Shown: positions 1-10,334 of the stretch, piece after piece
Numbering within the stretch: the first letter of the stretch is position 1
How the letters are laid out: each line of letters opens with the position of its first letter
NCBI RefSeq assembly: GCF_000208865.1
Contig: NC_018391.1
Span: forward strand, 1,612,001 to 1,676,000
Length of the DNA: 64,000 nucleotides
Direction of reading: 5' to 3'
Origin: Neospora caninum Liverpool
Taxonomy: Eukaryota > Apicomplexa > Conoidasida > Eucoccidiorida > Sarcocystidae
Translations under genes and position numbers: made by a program
Notes under the pieces: generated by a model
The model's database searches: none
The model's input: the letters and a program-made list of their open reading frames with translations, nothing else
What the model was told of the DNA's origin: nothing

Positions 1-1161
1 GTTCTGTTTTCAAGCGCAGCGCGGTCACACACACAATCCATTTGCTTATTGAAAAAGTAACATGTCGCGTACATTCCTTAATGTCTAGAGCAATACAGCA
101 TGAATAGGTAGTAAAGCGCGGGGTGTGGCTGTTGCACATCAGCTTTAGATACTGCTAAAATAGCAGCTAAATGCCGCTCAAGCATGCGGGTTTTCGGTTT
201 TCCCTGAAATCGATTTGGAAGGCGATGCGGTAATACCGTAAGTACATAATATAAACTTCCGGCGAGAAGTGAAACGGATTTCAGAGAAAGAGGTGCTTAG
301 CGGGTAAGTTAGTGTCTATAAAAATATACCCGAGTGTTAACTGAGTTAATTTAATCTCAACCCAATAAAATCGCAACTCACAAACAACCGCACGTACGTG
401 TCTCCCAGCTGTACATCTGCCAGCGAGGGACACCTGCATGCATATGGCACACGCGTAACGTTTCATATTCAGTGGGTTGTGGGTTAGCATCGGCCTTCCA
501 ACTGACTCCCCTTCCTCGGTTTTCCACTATGAGAGGAGGCTTTGTGGCTGTCACTGTTTAACTCATAGCTGGGAACTTTGTGGTACCACCCAATGTGGAA
601 CAGATGAGCTGAGTTTCGCTTTCTTCTCAAGGTCCACTGATTGCTCCCGCCGCGCTGAGGAACGAAACCGCGAATCTCCAAAACAGGACAGTGTTATTCC
701 CTTTTTTTCCGTGATAACCGATTCAGTTGCGCCCAGATTTTGCTTGTTTCGTGGCGGCACACAGGGGCCACTGGATACTGGGATGTCAACTATTCCTTTC
801 TGAAGCGTGGACTTGGTAAAGGTAAGTCGAGAGAACGTCGACGGGCACACTGTGACCAGCAACTATCTGCCGTTGTGGACGTTATTTTTTGGCAGGTGCA
901 TGCAAACCCATTCTGTACATCTGTCACTACTTTATGGGGATCCTGCCGATATAGACACCGTTTTTTCCCTGGTAACTCGGGCGACGTTGCGGTTCGGCGG
1001 CCTTGGCGCTTGGATGCCTTTCTTGGTTGCATAACAGTTCATCGGCTGGTCGGTGGCCGTCTCCTGATTGCAGGCAGCACCTGAATAGTGCAACCGCAGA
1101 GTGGAAGGTTTCTGATTCATGTTTTGACGGCGTTCGTCACAACCTCCAGCAGTTAGACATA
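1..1161. other. gene-poor left edge
   Basis: I see no reading frame with recognisable protein character here. The frames are short and overlap on both strands. The last few hundred bases before 1162 should hold the LSM7 5' leader and promoter. No tRNA or rRNA signature was found. Confidence 0.5.
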
Positions 1162-2609
1162 ATGACAAGCAAAGAAGCACGGTCGGTCATCGACCTCAAC
1201 AAGTTCCTTAACCAGCGCGTTCGAGTCAAATTCAGCGGCGGACGAGAGAGTGAGCTCGCAAGGAACTTCTGCTTCACCGGGGAACACTTCAAAAGATGAT
1301 GGCTCTAGCGATCAATTGGTCTTCCAGGGGCGAAACGTTGATAGCGCGTGCGCATTCGCAGCCCCGCCTTCGACAGGCCGGCACATATCAGATTTCGCTT
1401 TTCGTGGAAGGCATGTCAAGGACGAGAGGGCTTCTATGTGGTTTTAACACCTCGAGATGCGTGATTTTAATGGGTGTTTATACGGGCTTTTAGCCTGCAA
1501 GTAGTGGTTTCTCTTTCATGTAGGGGTTCGAGCAAGTCGCGGCGTGCCGGAGGTTCCTGGACCAAGAAGAGACTAACACCAACACCGCAGTGTCTGTACC
1601 GCGATGAGGCTGAAGCCGCGCCGGTGGTTTATGCGGGTGGGTGTCGACGGTGCCTAGCAGTTACAACTAATATAGCAACAAGGGTTCACGCAGAGGCGGC
1701 GCGGGCTATACTCATAAACAACAGCCGAGCACAAGGTAACGTACTGAATTCAACGTAAAGGGGTGTTGGGATTGATTTGCTCCCCTGTGCTCAGTTACCG
1801 GTGTGCTGAAAGGACATGATGCCGTCTCGAATCTCGTTCTCGACGAAACTGAAGAATTCCTGAGAGGTGAGCTGTTGTGCATTTGGCATCGCTTGTAGCA
1901 TATTCAAGCGTGTACGAAGATAGAGCTGGCGCGGCTGCACTTCTGCATCGTTAACGAACAAATTACCATATTCATCTGTACGGTTTTTGGGGGGTGTACT
2001 ATTCTTGGAGAATTGTGACGGCAAGATAAAATCTCAGCATGTCACTTTCTGGAGGAGGCGCAACACGCCTACAACCAGCACGAAACACAACGCACTGAAC
2101 AAGACAGTCATGCAAGACGTAGTGACCTGGAACACAAATTTCTTCGGCATTACTGAAGAGACGCTGACACAAGTGTGAAATCCGTCTTCGGCGTGAGCGT
2201 TGACAAATAGTTGTGTGCACTGAAGCTGGATCGCTGCGTGTGCTCCACCTGAATGGCTGGATCATTTAGAGAAAGCAAGACATATGATCGCCGTGGTGAA
2301 ACGCGTGCGTGAATTGTGAGTTCGTGCGTCTATGTGCCAGAAATCGTCTTTGATTTATCAAGCGCAGGGCTGCACGAGCTCCAGAGGAGCTGTATATTCT
2401 TGGCTGGAAAGAATACAGTTTTCTATCAGGTACGACTTGAAGATTGTGTGTTCGTTTGTGTGTGCGCAGATCCTGAAGACCCATACAAACTTCTTGATCA
2501 GACCCGCACCCTTGGTTTAATAGTGGCGCGTGGAACTGCAGTGGTGTTGATCTCGCCGGTGGCCGGCACCGAAGAGATAGCCAACCCCTTTGTAGACGCA
2601 ACTTCGTAA
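1162..2609 (+). CDS. LSM7: U6 snRNA-associated Sm-like protein LSm7
   Basis: LSm7 is one subunit of the heteroheptameric LSm rings: LSm2-8 binds the U6 snRNA 3' end in the nucleus, and LSm1-7 promotes mRNA decapping in the cytoplasm. Three exons join in phase: 1162-1249, 1795-1866 and 2470-2609, giving 99 residues, the usual LSm7 size. Exon 1 carries the Sm1 strand with VRVKFSGGRE. Exon 2 continues with TGVLKGHDAVSNLVLDE. Exon 3 holds the Sm2 motif LGLIVARGTAVVLISP and the conserved tail ending NPF. Splice sites are A|GTGAGC, CTCAG|TT, G|GTGAGC and GCGCAG|AT. The ATG at 1162 matches the short N-terminus expected just before the helix. The segment order and the Sm2 sequence match the human protein as I recall it. 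Confidence 0.93.
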
Positions 2610-2938
2610 GCGAGGAGCTTCGTTGTGCAAGTTCCTTTTTGTACTAGTACAGACATCCTTCTGCAGTATGTTCAGTTGAGGGTCCAAGCCCTTTCATGCC
2701 TGCTTTGTCCATCACACGTTGTTGCCAATATACACGCCGTAGAGCAACTCGTGTGGGACAGCAGGGCACTCCTTTCGTTGAATGTATTCGTCTCAGACTC
2801 AGAAGATTTTGAAGATACTGGCACTGAACAGGTGCATGACTGCTACGTGTCACCCGCGTTTGGTTCACGTGGCTGCATGAAATGGACCGCGAGAAGACCC
2901 CTTCGTGGCTGGAATTGAAACTCTGCAGCTGCCGTCAC
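2610..2938. other. LSM7 3' flank
   Basis: This should hold the LSM7 3' UTR. It also leads toward a possible minus-strand C-terminal exon ending near 2939. Nothing else is supported. Confidence 0.4.
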
Positions 2939-4971
2939 TGTGATACACGGAAATGTAACACCGAGTCTCCAGTGGTCCACATAAGATCGAGGTTCGCGTA
3001 ATCGTAGCGGCCGTGATTCCGATGCGTCAGCACCTCCAGGGCCCGCGGCAGGTGCTCAACTACTCTTCCGCATGTTTACGAGCGGCTCGACCTCCAGCAC
3101 TGCCACAGACAGTGTATCTCTGTTGGCAGACTGTTTGCCAAGAGCAGGAATCGCTATATACGGTACCGAAAACGAGGAATCACGACTTGACACGATAGCT
3201 GTTACGAGCAGTGTGGTGCCCCCTACGGCACGCAGATACTCAACAGATGTGTGCAACAAATATGTGATTTGACTGACATGTCTCTTCAGCAGCAATAGCC
3301 CATATGGTTGAACAAGAAAGTGTGTGTTGTCCGCTGAGAATACCTACCCTATTGGTTTGCTTCAGGGGATTCTGTGCCCAGTCATTCGTGCGGGCATGTC
3401 TGGTGGCATCTGTTGACTTCTGAGTCAAAGCTCAGTCTTTCGTTCTCTTACGTGTATTATTTACACCATATAGAGCAGGCACATGAACAATGTAAGAGTT
3501 GCATGCAGCCTAGAACCGCGCCTAAAAGGCTAAGAGAGAGTACATAGTACACACGTCTCTAACAGGGATGCTGGTGAGGTTTCCTCGGGCCCCTACCAGG
3601 CCGTTGGGCCGTGCACCAGCTGCCAATCGACGGTGAATACCGCTCCTGAATATTGGGAGAGCGTCATGTGCATGTACGTATTGGAGCAGCGTGGATGTTC
3701 TTTGTCCTCACAACTGGGTTCATGTGTATAAGGACTGTCACTGGGAGCCGCCGGGGCTTTTGGGTGTACTGCCTTGTAGAGCCGCTATCTGCAGGTCTGA
3801 ACATTATCTTGTGACGAGAGTCGAAGGTGCCCTGCTCCCATCTGCTGTCTGTGTTCTTGTTATATGAAGCTGATCGTAGAAGGATTTTCAGGCTACCGAG
3901 CAAATCGAGTGAAGAGATTCGCAGATGCGCTTTCATGACTGGGAAGTGTCTTTTACCTTTGTCCCTGAAGACCTCGGGGCCGCTGCATGCAACCTGGTTC
4001 CCACATCGACTCCAGCGCATCCAAATAGCGCGCGTGATGCTGAGAATCTGGAGTGCCAAGGACGCTGGCGCTAGTAAACTGGTCGACAGTGAACGCGAGG
4101 GACTCAACCGGAAAGTCGAGCATGTGGAATGACCACGACTCGTTTTGTTTATCAGGCGATGAAGTGGCCTTTGCTGAAGGAGTGAGCAGAGGTAGCACGT
4201 AAGAAACAGTGAACGGTTTTTTGCTAGGTTGTCGTTCAGTAATTACGTACCTCATCGGCTGCGCAAATGTGTAGCCGATGACGTCGATGTTTTGTGCGGG
4301 TGACTCGGAAAAACAGAATGGAGAATCTGGGAAAAAGGGTTCATAGCCGTTGATGAGGACAGGGCAACGACCTATTTTCAAGGACACCTGCATTGTCATA
4401 TAATGGCCGGCGCCGGGGAAGAAGAGGGCCTGCCGGGCGGCCGCGACGATCCAAGCGCCACTTCAAAGATCGATCGGGTGAACGCGCCACACTCGTTCGA
4501 TTTTCCTCCTTGAGGTCGCCGTCCCCTTTCCTTACGCAAGTTTTCTTATGAGTTGACCCTCGTGCTGTTTCTCTGTTTTGTGAAGTAGCTCACATAATTC
4601 ATCCTGAGCTGTAACGGAGAAGCATGCAGCTGCGAAAATGGTCGGCAAACGTGAGGCACATGCATGCTGAAGTCGGCGATGCGCCAGTGCCAACAAAGAC
4701 TTTCTTCTGGTATTATGGTTAAGAATGGAAGAAGGAACAGTTGCTGAACCCAGTCTTTGAACAAGCTGCAGTATTTTTTCAGGAAATGTATCAAGTCGTT
4801 TCGTGTGGTGACCGAATGCAAGAACCTGTGCCTGGAACTGCGTGCCATTCTGAATGATTTTTCTGCGACGGGGACATGCCGATCGTCCGGTTGCATTTTC
4901 ACATGGCCCGCCGATAGACGTCCTGCGGGGACTTGTTGTGCGTTGAGGACAATGGTGAGTTTGCGCACCAT
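2939..4971 (-). CDS. unidentified minus-strand multi-exon coding region (approximate limits)
   Basis: Several minus-strand segments read like protein but lie in different frames, as exons would. One is a block starting at ATG 4971 with a good context (AAAATGGTGCGC), reading MVRKLTIVLNAQQVP onward. Another is a second frame near 4532-4750. A third runs from about 4388 to 3990 and contains FTVSYVLPLLTPS and FPVESLAFTVDQF. A fourth is near 3250-3090 and contains GGTTLLVTAIVSS. A last block ends at a stop near 2939 and contains DLMWTTGDSVLHFRVSQ. I recognise no family and could not join the blocks with confidence. The gene would be divergent from RRP43 and share its promoter. It could also be two genes, or partly chance reading frames. 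Confidence 0.35.
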
Positions 4972-5087
4972 TTTGGCAATATTTATATTTAAAGTACGAA
5001 GTTCGTCCAACAGTAGCGTGCGCGGTGCTGGCACTTGAGTCCCCCTTCGGCCTTGATCCGCAGCGGGCTGACAGCGTTTGGCACACT

Positions 5088-6194
5088 ATGGACTGCGACG
5101 CTTTCCGAACGGTTCTACCGGCTGAATTTCACCGGCGCTTCTTGATAAACAAGGTCCGAGCTGATGGCCGTTCCTTTCTCACCTACAGACAGCCACTCAT
5201 TTCGTCAAATACACTCACTAACTGCTGCGGTTCCGCCTCGGTCAGGGCAGGTAACAACTACTACCTGGCAGGAGTTAAGTGTGAGGTTGGCCCTCCAGTG
5301 GCCAAAGGATGCACCGTTGGCAACATCCAACCTCAGAAATCAGCGTGCGCCGAGCTCTTAGAGAGCCAACGCCAGCTTCAGGCTGAAGCTTCAAGCTCTT
5401 TGGCGGCAGGTCGAATTGTCGCGTCGGTCGAGTTCCCGAGTATCTGCGGAGCAGACTTCTCTGATGGGGGTGGGCCTAATGCCAACGCGCCCTTACTTAT
5501 TTCGGGTGTAGTAACAGATCTCCTGAACTCCAATTCGGTTATCGACACCTGTCAGTTATGCCTGAGAACTGAAGGTGCGGAACGGGGTGAGATCGATGAA
5601 AACGATCTGCGGGACGACGAGAACAGCCCACACCCTTCCTCGGAATTTGGACGCACAGAAGCAAACTTGGAACAAACATTTGCGTGGCATCTCCATGTGC
5701 ACGTCGTCTGTCTTGAGTACGATGGTAACCCGTTAGACTTCGCTTTGCTGGCAGCTGTGGCGGCTCTTGAGAACACAGTGCTACCAGCTATATCCTGGGA
5801 CGCGAAAGCAAAGTGGTGGAGGCAGCTTCTGCCTGCGGAAAATAGACCCGATTTCCCCGGCGCCGCGAGTGCGGAGGGCCTCTCCGTGTTCAACGAGGAG
5901 AAGGTTGTTGTGTCGAACAGGCCGTTGAGTGTCACTTTCTCGCACGTGATGAACCAGTGGTGGGTGGTTGACCCGAGTCGAGAGGAAGAAAAGCTCGGAT
6001 GCGGCCTGTCGGTGGTCTTTTTGAAAAATAGATGGCATGTTCTACGCCTGGGGGGACCGCCTGTGACAGCGAGTGTCGTCAAATTGCTCCAGATGCAAGC
6101 GGAAGCAATAGCAGCCGGTGCTGATGCGGCACTTACTGAAGCAGCGCATGGTACCCACCACTGCGCGGATGGTGCTGCGCCACAGGCAGTGTGA
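5088..6194 (+). CDS. RRP43: exosome complex subunit Rrp43 (EXOSC8-like, RNase PH fold)
   Basis: Rrp43 is a catalytically inactive RNase PH-fold subunit of the six-member ring of the RNA exosome, which processes and degrades RNA 3'-5' in nucleus and cytoplasm. The single exon gives 368 residues. Human EXOSC8 is about 276, and the excess sits in acidic, low-complexity insertions in the middle. The N-terminus FRTVLPAEFHRRFLINKVRADGR matches the family's EYYRRFL...RPDGR block. Later blocks are GSASVRAGNNYYLAGVKCEV, VVCLEYDGNPLDFALLAAVAALENT and WVVDPSREEEKLGCGLSVVF, in family order. ATG 5088 is the first ATG in frame (the open frame begins earlier at a GTG) and places the conserved block at residue 5. 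A divergent minus-strand region may begin just upstream. Confidence 0.9.
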   Translation: MDCDAFRTVLPAEFHRRFLINKVRADGRSFLTYRQPLISSNTLTNCCGSASVRAGNNYYLAGVKCEVGPPVAKGCTVGNIQPQKSACAELLESQRQLQAEASSSLAAGRIVASVEFPSICGADFSDGGGPNANAPLLISGVVTDLLNSNSVIDTCQLCLRTEGAERGEIDENDLRDDENSPHPSSEFGRTEANLEQTFAWHLHVHVVCLEYDGNPLDFALLAAVAALENTVLPAISWDAKAKWWRQLLPAENRPDFPGAASAEGLSVFNEEKVVVSNRPLSVTFSHVMNQWWVVDPSREEEKLGCGLSVVFLKNRWHVLRLGGPPVTASVVKLLQMQAEAIAAGADAALTEAAHGTHHCADGAAPQAV

Positions 6195-6757
6195 ATGCAT
6201 GTTTCTCCACTTCGCCACATGTCGTATGCAGGGTATACGTGTTTGTGGTTTTACAACAGTGGAGAGGGCCCGCTGATTCATTGTAGAACGTGCTGTTTAG
6301 CGGCGCGGTGTGTTTTGGCTCTGTAAACCTTTTTTTCCCCGTTGAACAAAAAAACCTTTATGGGAAGAACTGATACGTTGCGTTTTCCCCGAAACTCACA
6401 GTCGATCTGACAAACGAGCACTGGAAGTAGGGAACAAAACGGCGCCTATGCGGAGTTTTGCTTGAACCCGTAGCGGCGCAGGTGACCGGTATCTGTGGGG
6501 ATCCTCTTTTTTTCCAGATAAAAGGAAGACGAAAAGGAAAGTTCCCCTTTCACACAGACCGCCCTCGCTTGCCTACTACCTTGTTCTAGCTAGGGTACAC
6601 CCATCGTGCAAACACGACGTAGCGCCTTGCGAGTCTGAAAAAGGGAAAGCTTTGGTTAGCAGCTACCCGAAAACGAGGCCTCAACTTGCCCACATTTCTA
6701 TCGCAGGTGATGTTTTGTAACGATCGCGGTTTGTCTTAATTTCTCCAAGTGGATTCG
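6195..6757. other. RRP43 3' flank and promoter of secreted-protein gene
   Basis: About 560 bases without coding potential on the plus strand. It should carry the RRP43 3' UTR and the 5' leader of the gene starting at 6758. No repeat or RNA gene was seen. Confidence 0.5.
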
Positions 6758-8101
6758 ATGTTCTGCTTGGCGTTTTTGTCGACGTGCCTTGTCGTGGCTG
6801 GTAGCGTGTTCGCTGCTGCTAGCGCAGCGGCGCCGCTTGCACAGACCGCAAATGTTTATGCCCTTCCGGAAGGCGTTGCAGCAACACCACTCCATCATGT
6901 GCCGACGTATTCGATGCCTTTCCAAGTCTCTGACCGAGAAGCGCGTACATCATTCTCGACTACATCTAAAAATATCCCGCGCGTCGTCAGTGCTTCTCAG
7001 CCGGGAGGCGCACCACTCGAAATGATGCGACAGTCACCTTCAGAGTATTCATACACTGTCCCAGGGGCTCAACATCAGCAGCGGGCGAACCCTATGTATT
7101 CGGGAGTAATTTATGAGCAGGATGCTTTTTCTCCCGATGACAAATCTAGGCACCGGACTCAGTACAATCAAGCGCTTGTCGAACGTACCAACCGGGCCGA
7201 CTTAGGGAGAGGTGTTCCAGAGCCATCTTCTTCAGAATTTGGCAGTTGGCCTACAGGAGCGGATAGGTTAACGCAGACCCTGCAGAGGTTACCAGACGAC
7301 AGAGAACACACAGGATCAACTGCTAGACTTCGGTTCCCTCCCGCGGGGGGCCCAAATCCTTACCGACAAAATGGCCGAGATGAACCAGAAAAGTCATCGC
7401 AGTCCTCTGGAACTTCATTACGACACTCTTGGCTATTCTCTTCCACTCGCGAAAAGCTGCATGACGCGGTTGAATTTATGAAGAATACAGGGGGCGACTT
7501 CCAGTTCCCAGCACCCATGGATGTGGAACCGCCAGGCTATTTGGCAGCTCAGATTTCCCATAAGAAACCCGAACAAGCTTATCCACACGTGGTTCGTGCT
7601 GGCGAAACCGACTTGCCGGAGCGCGGAGACGTGGCAAGACCCGTTTCAGACATTCCTGGCCAGCTCTCAGGATCAGAAACGTCTATGGCTGGCAACATGA
7701 CTTTTCCCCAGCACAACGTCTACGTGTACGGCAACAGCCTAACTTCATCGGCCGACATCTGGAACGTTCCTGGACCAAACACATCTGCGCCCTCGATCTA
7801 CATGGCTAGCGTGTCACAACCTTTCGTCTCAGACAACCCTCTGCCGTCCGTTCGGGGAGCGAATCTAGCGTTTCCATTAGCGGCGAGGGCTTATCAGTTT
7901 ATGGTCCCACGTGCAGAGCTTCTTCTTGCGTCGTCGAGATACGCAGAGGAGTATCTTGACCTTGTTGCAGCTCTCTACTGTCTGTTCCAAAAGTGGCCTT
8001 GCAACAATATGGAGGAATTTGCGGAGCAGACGAGGCGGCATCAGGCCAACGCTGCGACGAGCACTCCCTCGCGACCAGGGGGGGCAGCACTTCCTAGTTA
8101 G
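6758..8101 (+). CDS. secreted protein of unknown function, signal peptide, 447 aa
   Basis: I do not recognise this single-exon gene. The first ATG in frame is 6758; the frame opens three codons earlier at a GTG. It begins with a clear signal peptide: MFCLAFLSTCLVVAGSVFA followed by an alanine-rich cleavage region. The mature part is hydrophilic and rich in Ser, Pro, Arg and Gln, with no membrane span and no cysteine pattern. Only the C-terminal portion (about residues 370-430, around YAEEYLDLVAALYCLFQKW) looks folded and helical, and it contains two cysteines. Secreted single-exon proteins of this make-up in coccidia are often dense granule, rhoptry or microneme cargo. That placement is inference. 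No RRLxx-type ASP5 cleavage site was evident. Confidence 0.8.
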   Translation: MFCLAFLSTCLVVAGSVFAAASAAAPLAQTANVYALPEGVAATPLHHVPTYSMPFQVSDREARTSFSTTSKNIPRVVSASQPGGAPLEMMRQSPSEYSYTVPGAQHQQRANPMYSGVIYEQDAFSPDDKSRHRTQYNQALVERTNRADLGRGVPEPSSSEFGSWPTGADRLTQTLQRLPDDREHTGSTARLRFPPAGGPNPYRQNGRDEPEKSSQSSGTSLRHSWLFSSTREKLHDAVEFMKNTGGDFQFPAPMDVEPPGYLAAQISHKKPEQAYPHVVRAGETDLPERGDVARPVSDIPGQLSGSETSMAGNMTFPQHNVYVYGNSLTSSADIWNVPGPNTSAPSIYMASVSQPFVSDNPLPSVRGANLAFPLAARAYQFMVPRAELLLASSRYAEEYLDLVAALYCLFQKWPCNNMEEFAEQTRRHQANAATSTPSRPGGAALPS

Positions 8102-8650
8102 CACAAACGCAGTTTTTGTACCCTTTTGTGGTGTACAACTTTGTTTTCTGAAAGTGTTTTCCCTGTAACGGATGCAATGAGCTGTGAATCCAATGTGACA
8201 AGTTTTACTTTAAAAAAACCAGATACGCAAGACAGCACAGTCCATCCGGGTGCATGCGCCCTTTTTTGGCACGCCACCGGTGGCGGCTAAAAGAAGGGTC
8301 AGCTCAGATTCCTATTGGCCGACGCGCGCCCGGTTCAATATTATCGGACAACCCTTGTGGTATAGAGAGGATCCTCGTATGACAGGCTGTTCTGCCTGAA
8401 GTGCTGTATGCATAAATCGCACTGTATTTTTTGTATGTAGACTAGACTACTCGTTGATTGATTTCTACTGGACTTGAAAAGGTGTCAATTCTTTTCACCT
8501 TTGCATGCACACGAGTGCTCCCAGTCTCAGGAGCGTCGGGGTCTTTGCGTCCCTCGCGTTGCACGCCTCCGTTCCTCGACAGATACCCTCTTTGTCACCA
8601 AAGTGATTTTCTGTGCCGGGAGGCACAGAGGTAATCTTTCGTGTGGTACG
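8102..8650. other. intergenic region with promoter of the 8651 gene
   Basis: No coding potential was seen. The region contains short inverted segments around 8263-8300, with GCCACCGGTGGC as a perfect palindrome at about 8272-8283. It presumably includes the 5' leader of the next gene. Confidence 0.45.
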
Positions 8651-10334
8651 ATGGCGATGTCTTCCCGCGCCGGTGTCCTGCGTCTGGGCTGCCGGGCGGC
8701 GCCAGCTTTTTTCTCCTTGAGCCACCGCCGCTTGCTGTTCGCTGCAGCGCCTCTTCAGTCCTTCTCGGTGACAAACAAGCAATTTCATCCAGAGGGTCTC
8801 GAAGCTCAGGCTCCGCGTCCTCACCAGGGGTTGGACATGCGCAAAATCCACGATCACAAGTGGATCAGCCCGTTCACAACCAGGGTGCCTCAGAGATCAG
8901 GTATACTGGACGCCAAGGTGAAGGCGACGACGTTGTCAGGCCCAGTCGTTCTTCCGTGATTTGCAGTGTTGATGCTCTTCGGGTGGCGTTTGCTTTTCGT
9001 AGTCTCAGGGGTTCACTAGATTTCGACGCGGTTGTGGAAGGATCCGGCAGGATGAGATGCATATAGTTAGCTGGAACACATGTCTCGGCGTTGCAGTCGT
9101 GTTCTCTGTTAAGGCTGGCCTTGGTCAGGCGGGGGGCACCGGATGTTGAGTCCTGAGCCTGGCGACTGTTGGAAGTTATAACTCGTTTCGGGTCATCTGA
9201 GCGTTTTGACAAAAGGGGGGTGCCGGCATCTGGACTTGGAGCGAGCAGCGAGAAGTCCGGTAGCTGAAAGAGACGTGCCGGATGAGCTCCGCACATCCTC
9301 GTGAAAGCGGAGATTCCGTCCATATACGGGTCTGAGGCTTGGGATGCGTTTCGCGAAACGCGGCAACTTCTGCACATGTCACCTTGCTCTGCTTACCTGC
9401 TCAGGCTATCAGTATGACATTGGGAAATTGCCGTCGCTCCACGCGTGCACACACGCTGAAATCGCCTCCTTCTTCGACGTCGAGAATATGCTGCAAAAGT
9501 ACACCTTGAGGCAGATTGGCACCATGATGCTTCCAATGTTCAACTGGCTGTCCATGGTGATCCTCAGCATTGTGTTGGTTGCTTGCCCCTTCCTCGCTTT
9601 CGTCTTTTATGAACAACGGTTTGAACCGGTGGAGCACCACATGCCACGCGACGAATATTTCAAGAATTTCAGGTGAGGAACTCTGCTTCTGCGGCGAGAC
9701 CCTGGCAGAATCCAGTACAACCATAGTTTGATTCGTATGGCGTATATCACGTGCAAGCGATCAGCGAACTACTGTGAAATTCATTGCGAATCTCACTGAG
9801 CGGCCTCGTTGGGGTGGCGTGGCTTGGGGTCGACTCCGTTATTGCCCCAAAAGAAGGCCTTGTGGTGGTTGAGAATAGGACAGAAGTAAAATGTGGGGGT
9901 CACATTTCCCGTACAGGCTGACCTAGCAAGTGATGATGTTCGGTGAGGAGACCGAAAGGAATTGAACGATTGAAAATGAGTTATTGTACCTCATACAACC
10001 ACCGTAACATCGTATGTAAGCATGGCGACAACCGTTTCGGATCGCCAAAATTCGTGAATGTGGGGAGAAATCCGTTTCCATGACAGAGAGTGGAATGCGT
10101 TCCAAGCATTACAAACATATGATCAGCTTACTTGTGGTTGGCGGTGCCCTCAGGGGTCAGGAACCAGTGTTTGCCCGTGTGTGTGGTTTTATTCTCAGAT
10201 GGAACTACTGGGGTGGACACCTGGACCACCATGCCTATGGTCAGTATTTGGAGGCGCGTCGCGCGAAGAAATGGAGAGACATGGATATTAATCCCGACGA
10301 CTGGATTCCCCCCCAGTACCGCGGTGCGCAGTAG
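8651..10334 (+). CDS. probable mitochondrial single-span membrane protein, ApiCox24-like complex IV subunit candidate
   Basis: Three exons (8651-8900, 9405-9672, 10199-10334) join in phase to give 217 residues, about 25 kDa. Splice sites are G|GTATAC, CTCAG|GC, AG|GTGAGG and TCTCAG|AT. Residues 1-40 are rich in Arg, Ala and Ser without acids, like a mitochondrial presequence. The middle exon has one membrane span, around MFNWLSMVILSIVLVACPFL. The tail is a soluble, Trp/Tyr-rich, charged segment containing NYWGGHLDHHAYGQYLEA and ending IPPQYRGAQ. This layout fits an accessory respiratory-chain subunit. I recall that T. gondii ApiCox24 (about 24 kDa) carries the ID TGME49_286530, which would be syntenic here, but I could not compare sequences. 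The gene model is firmer than the name. Confidence 0.7.
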
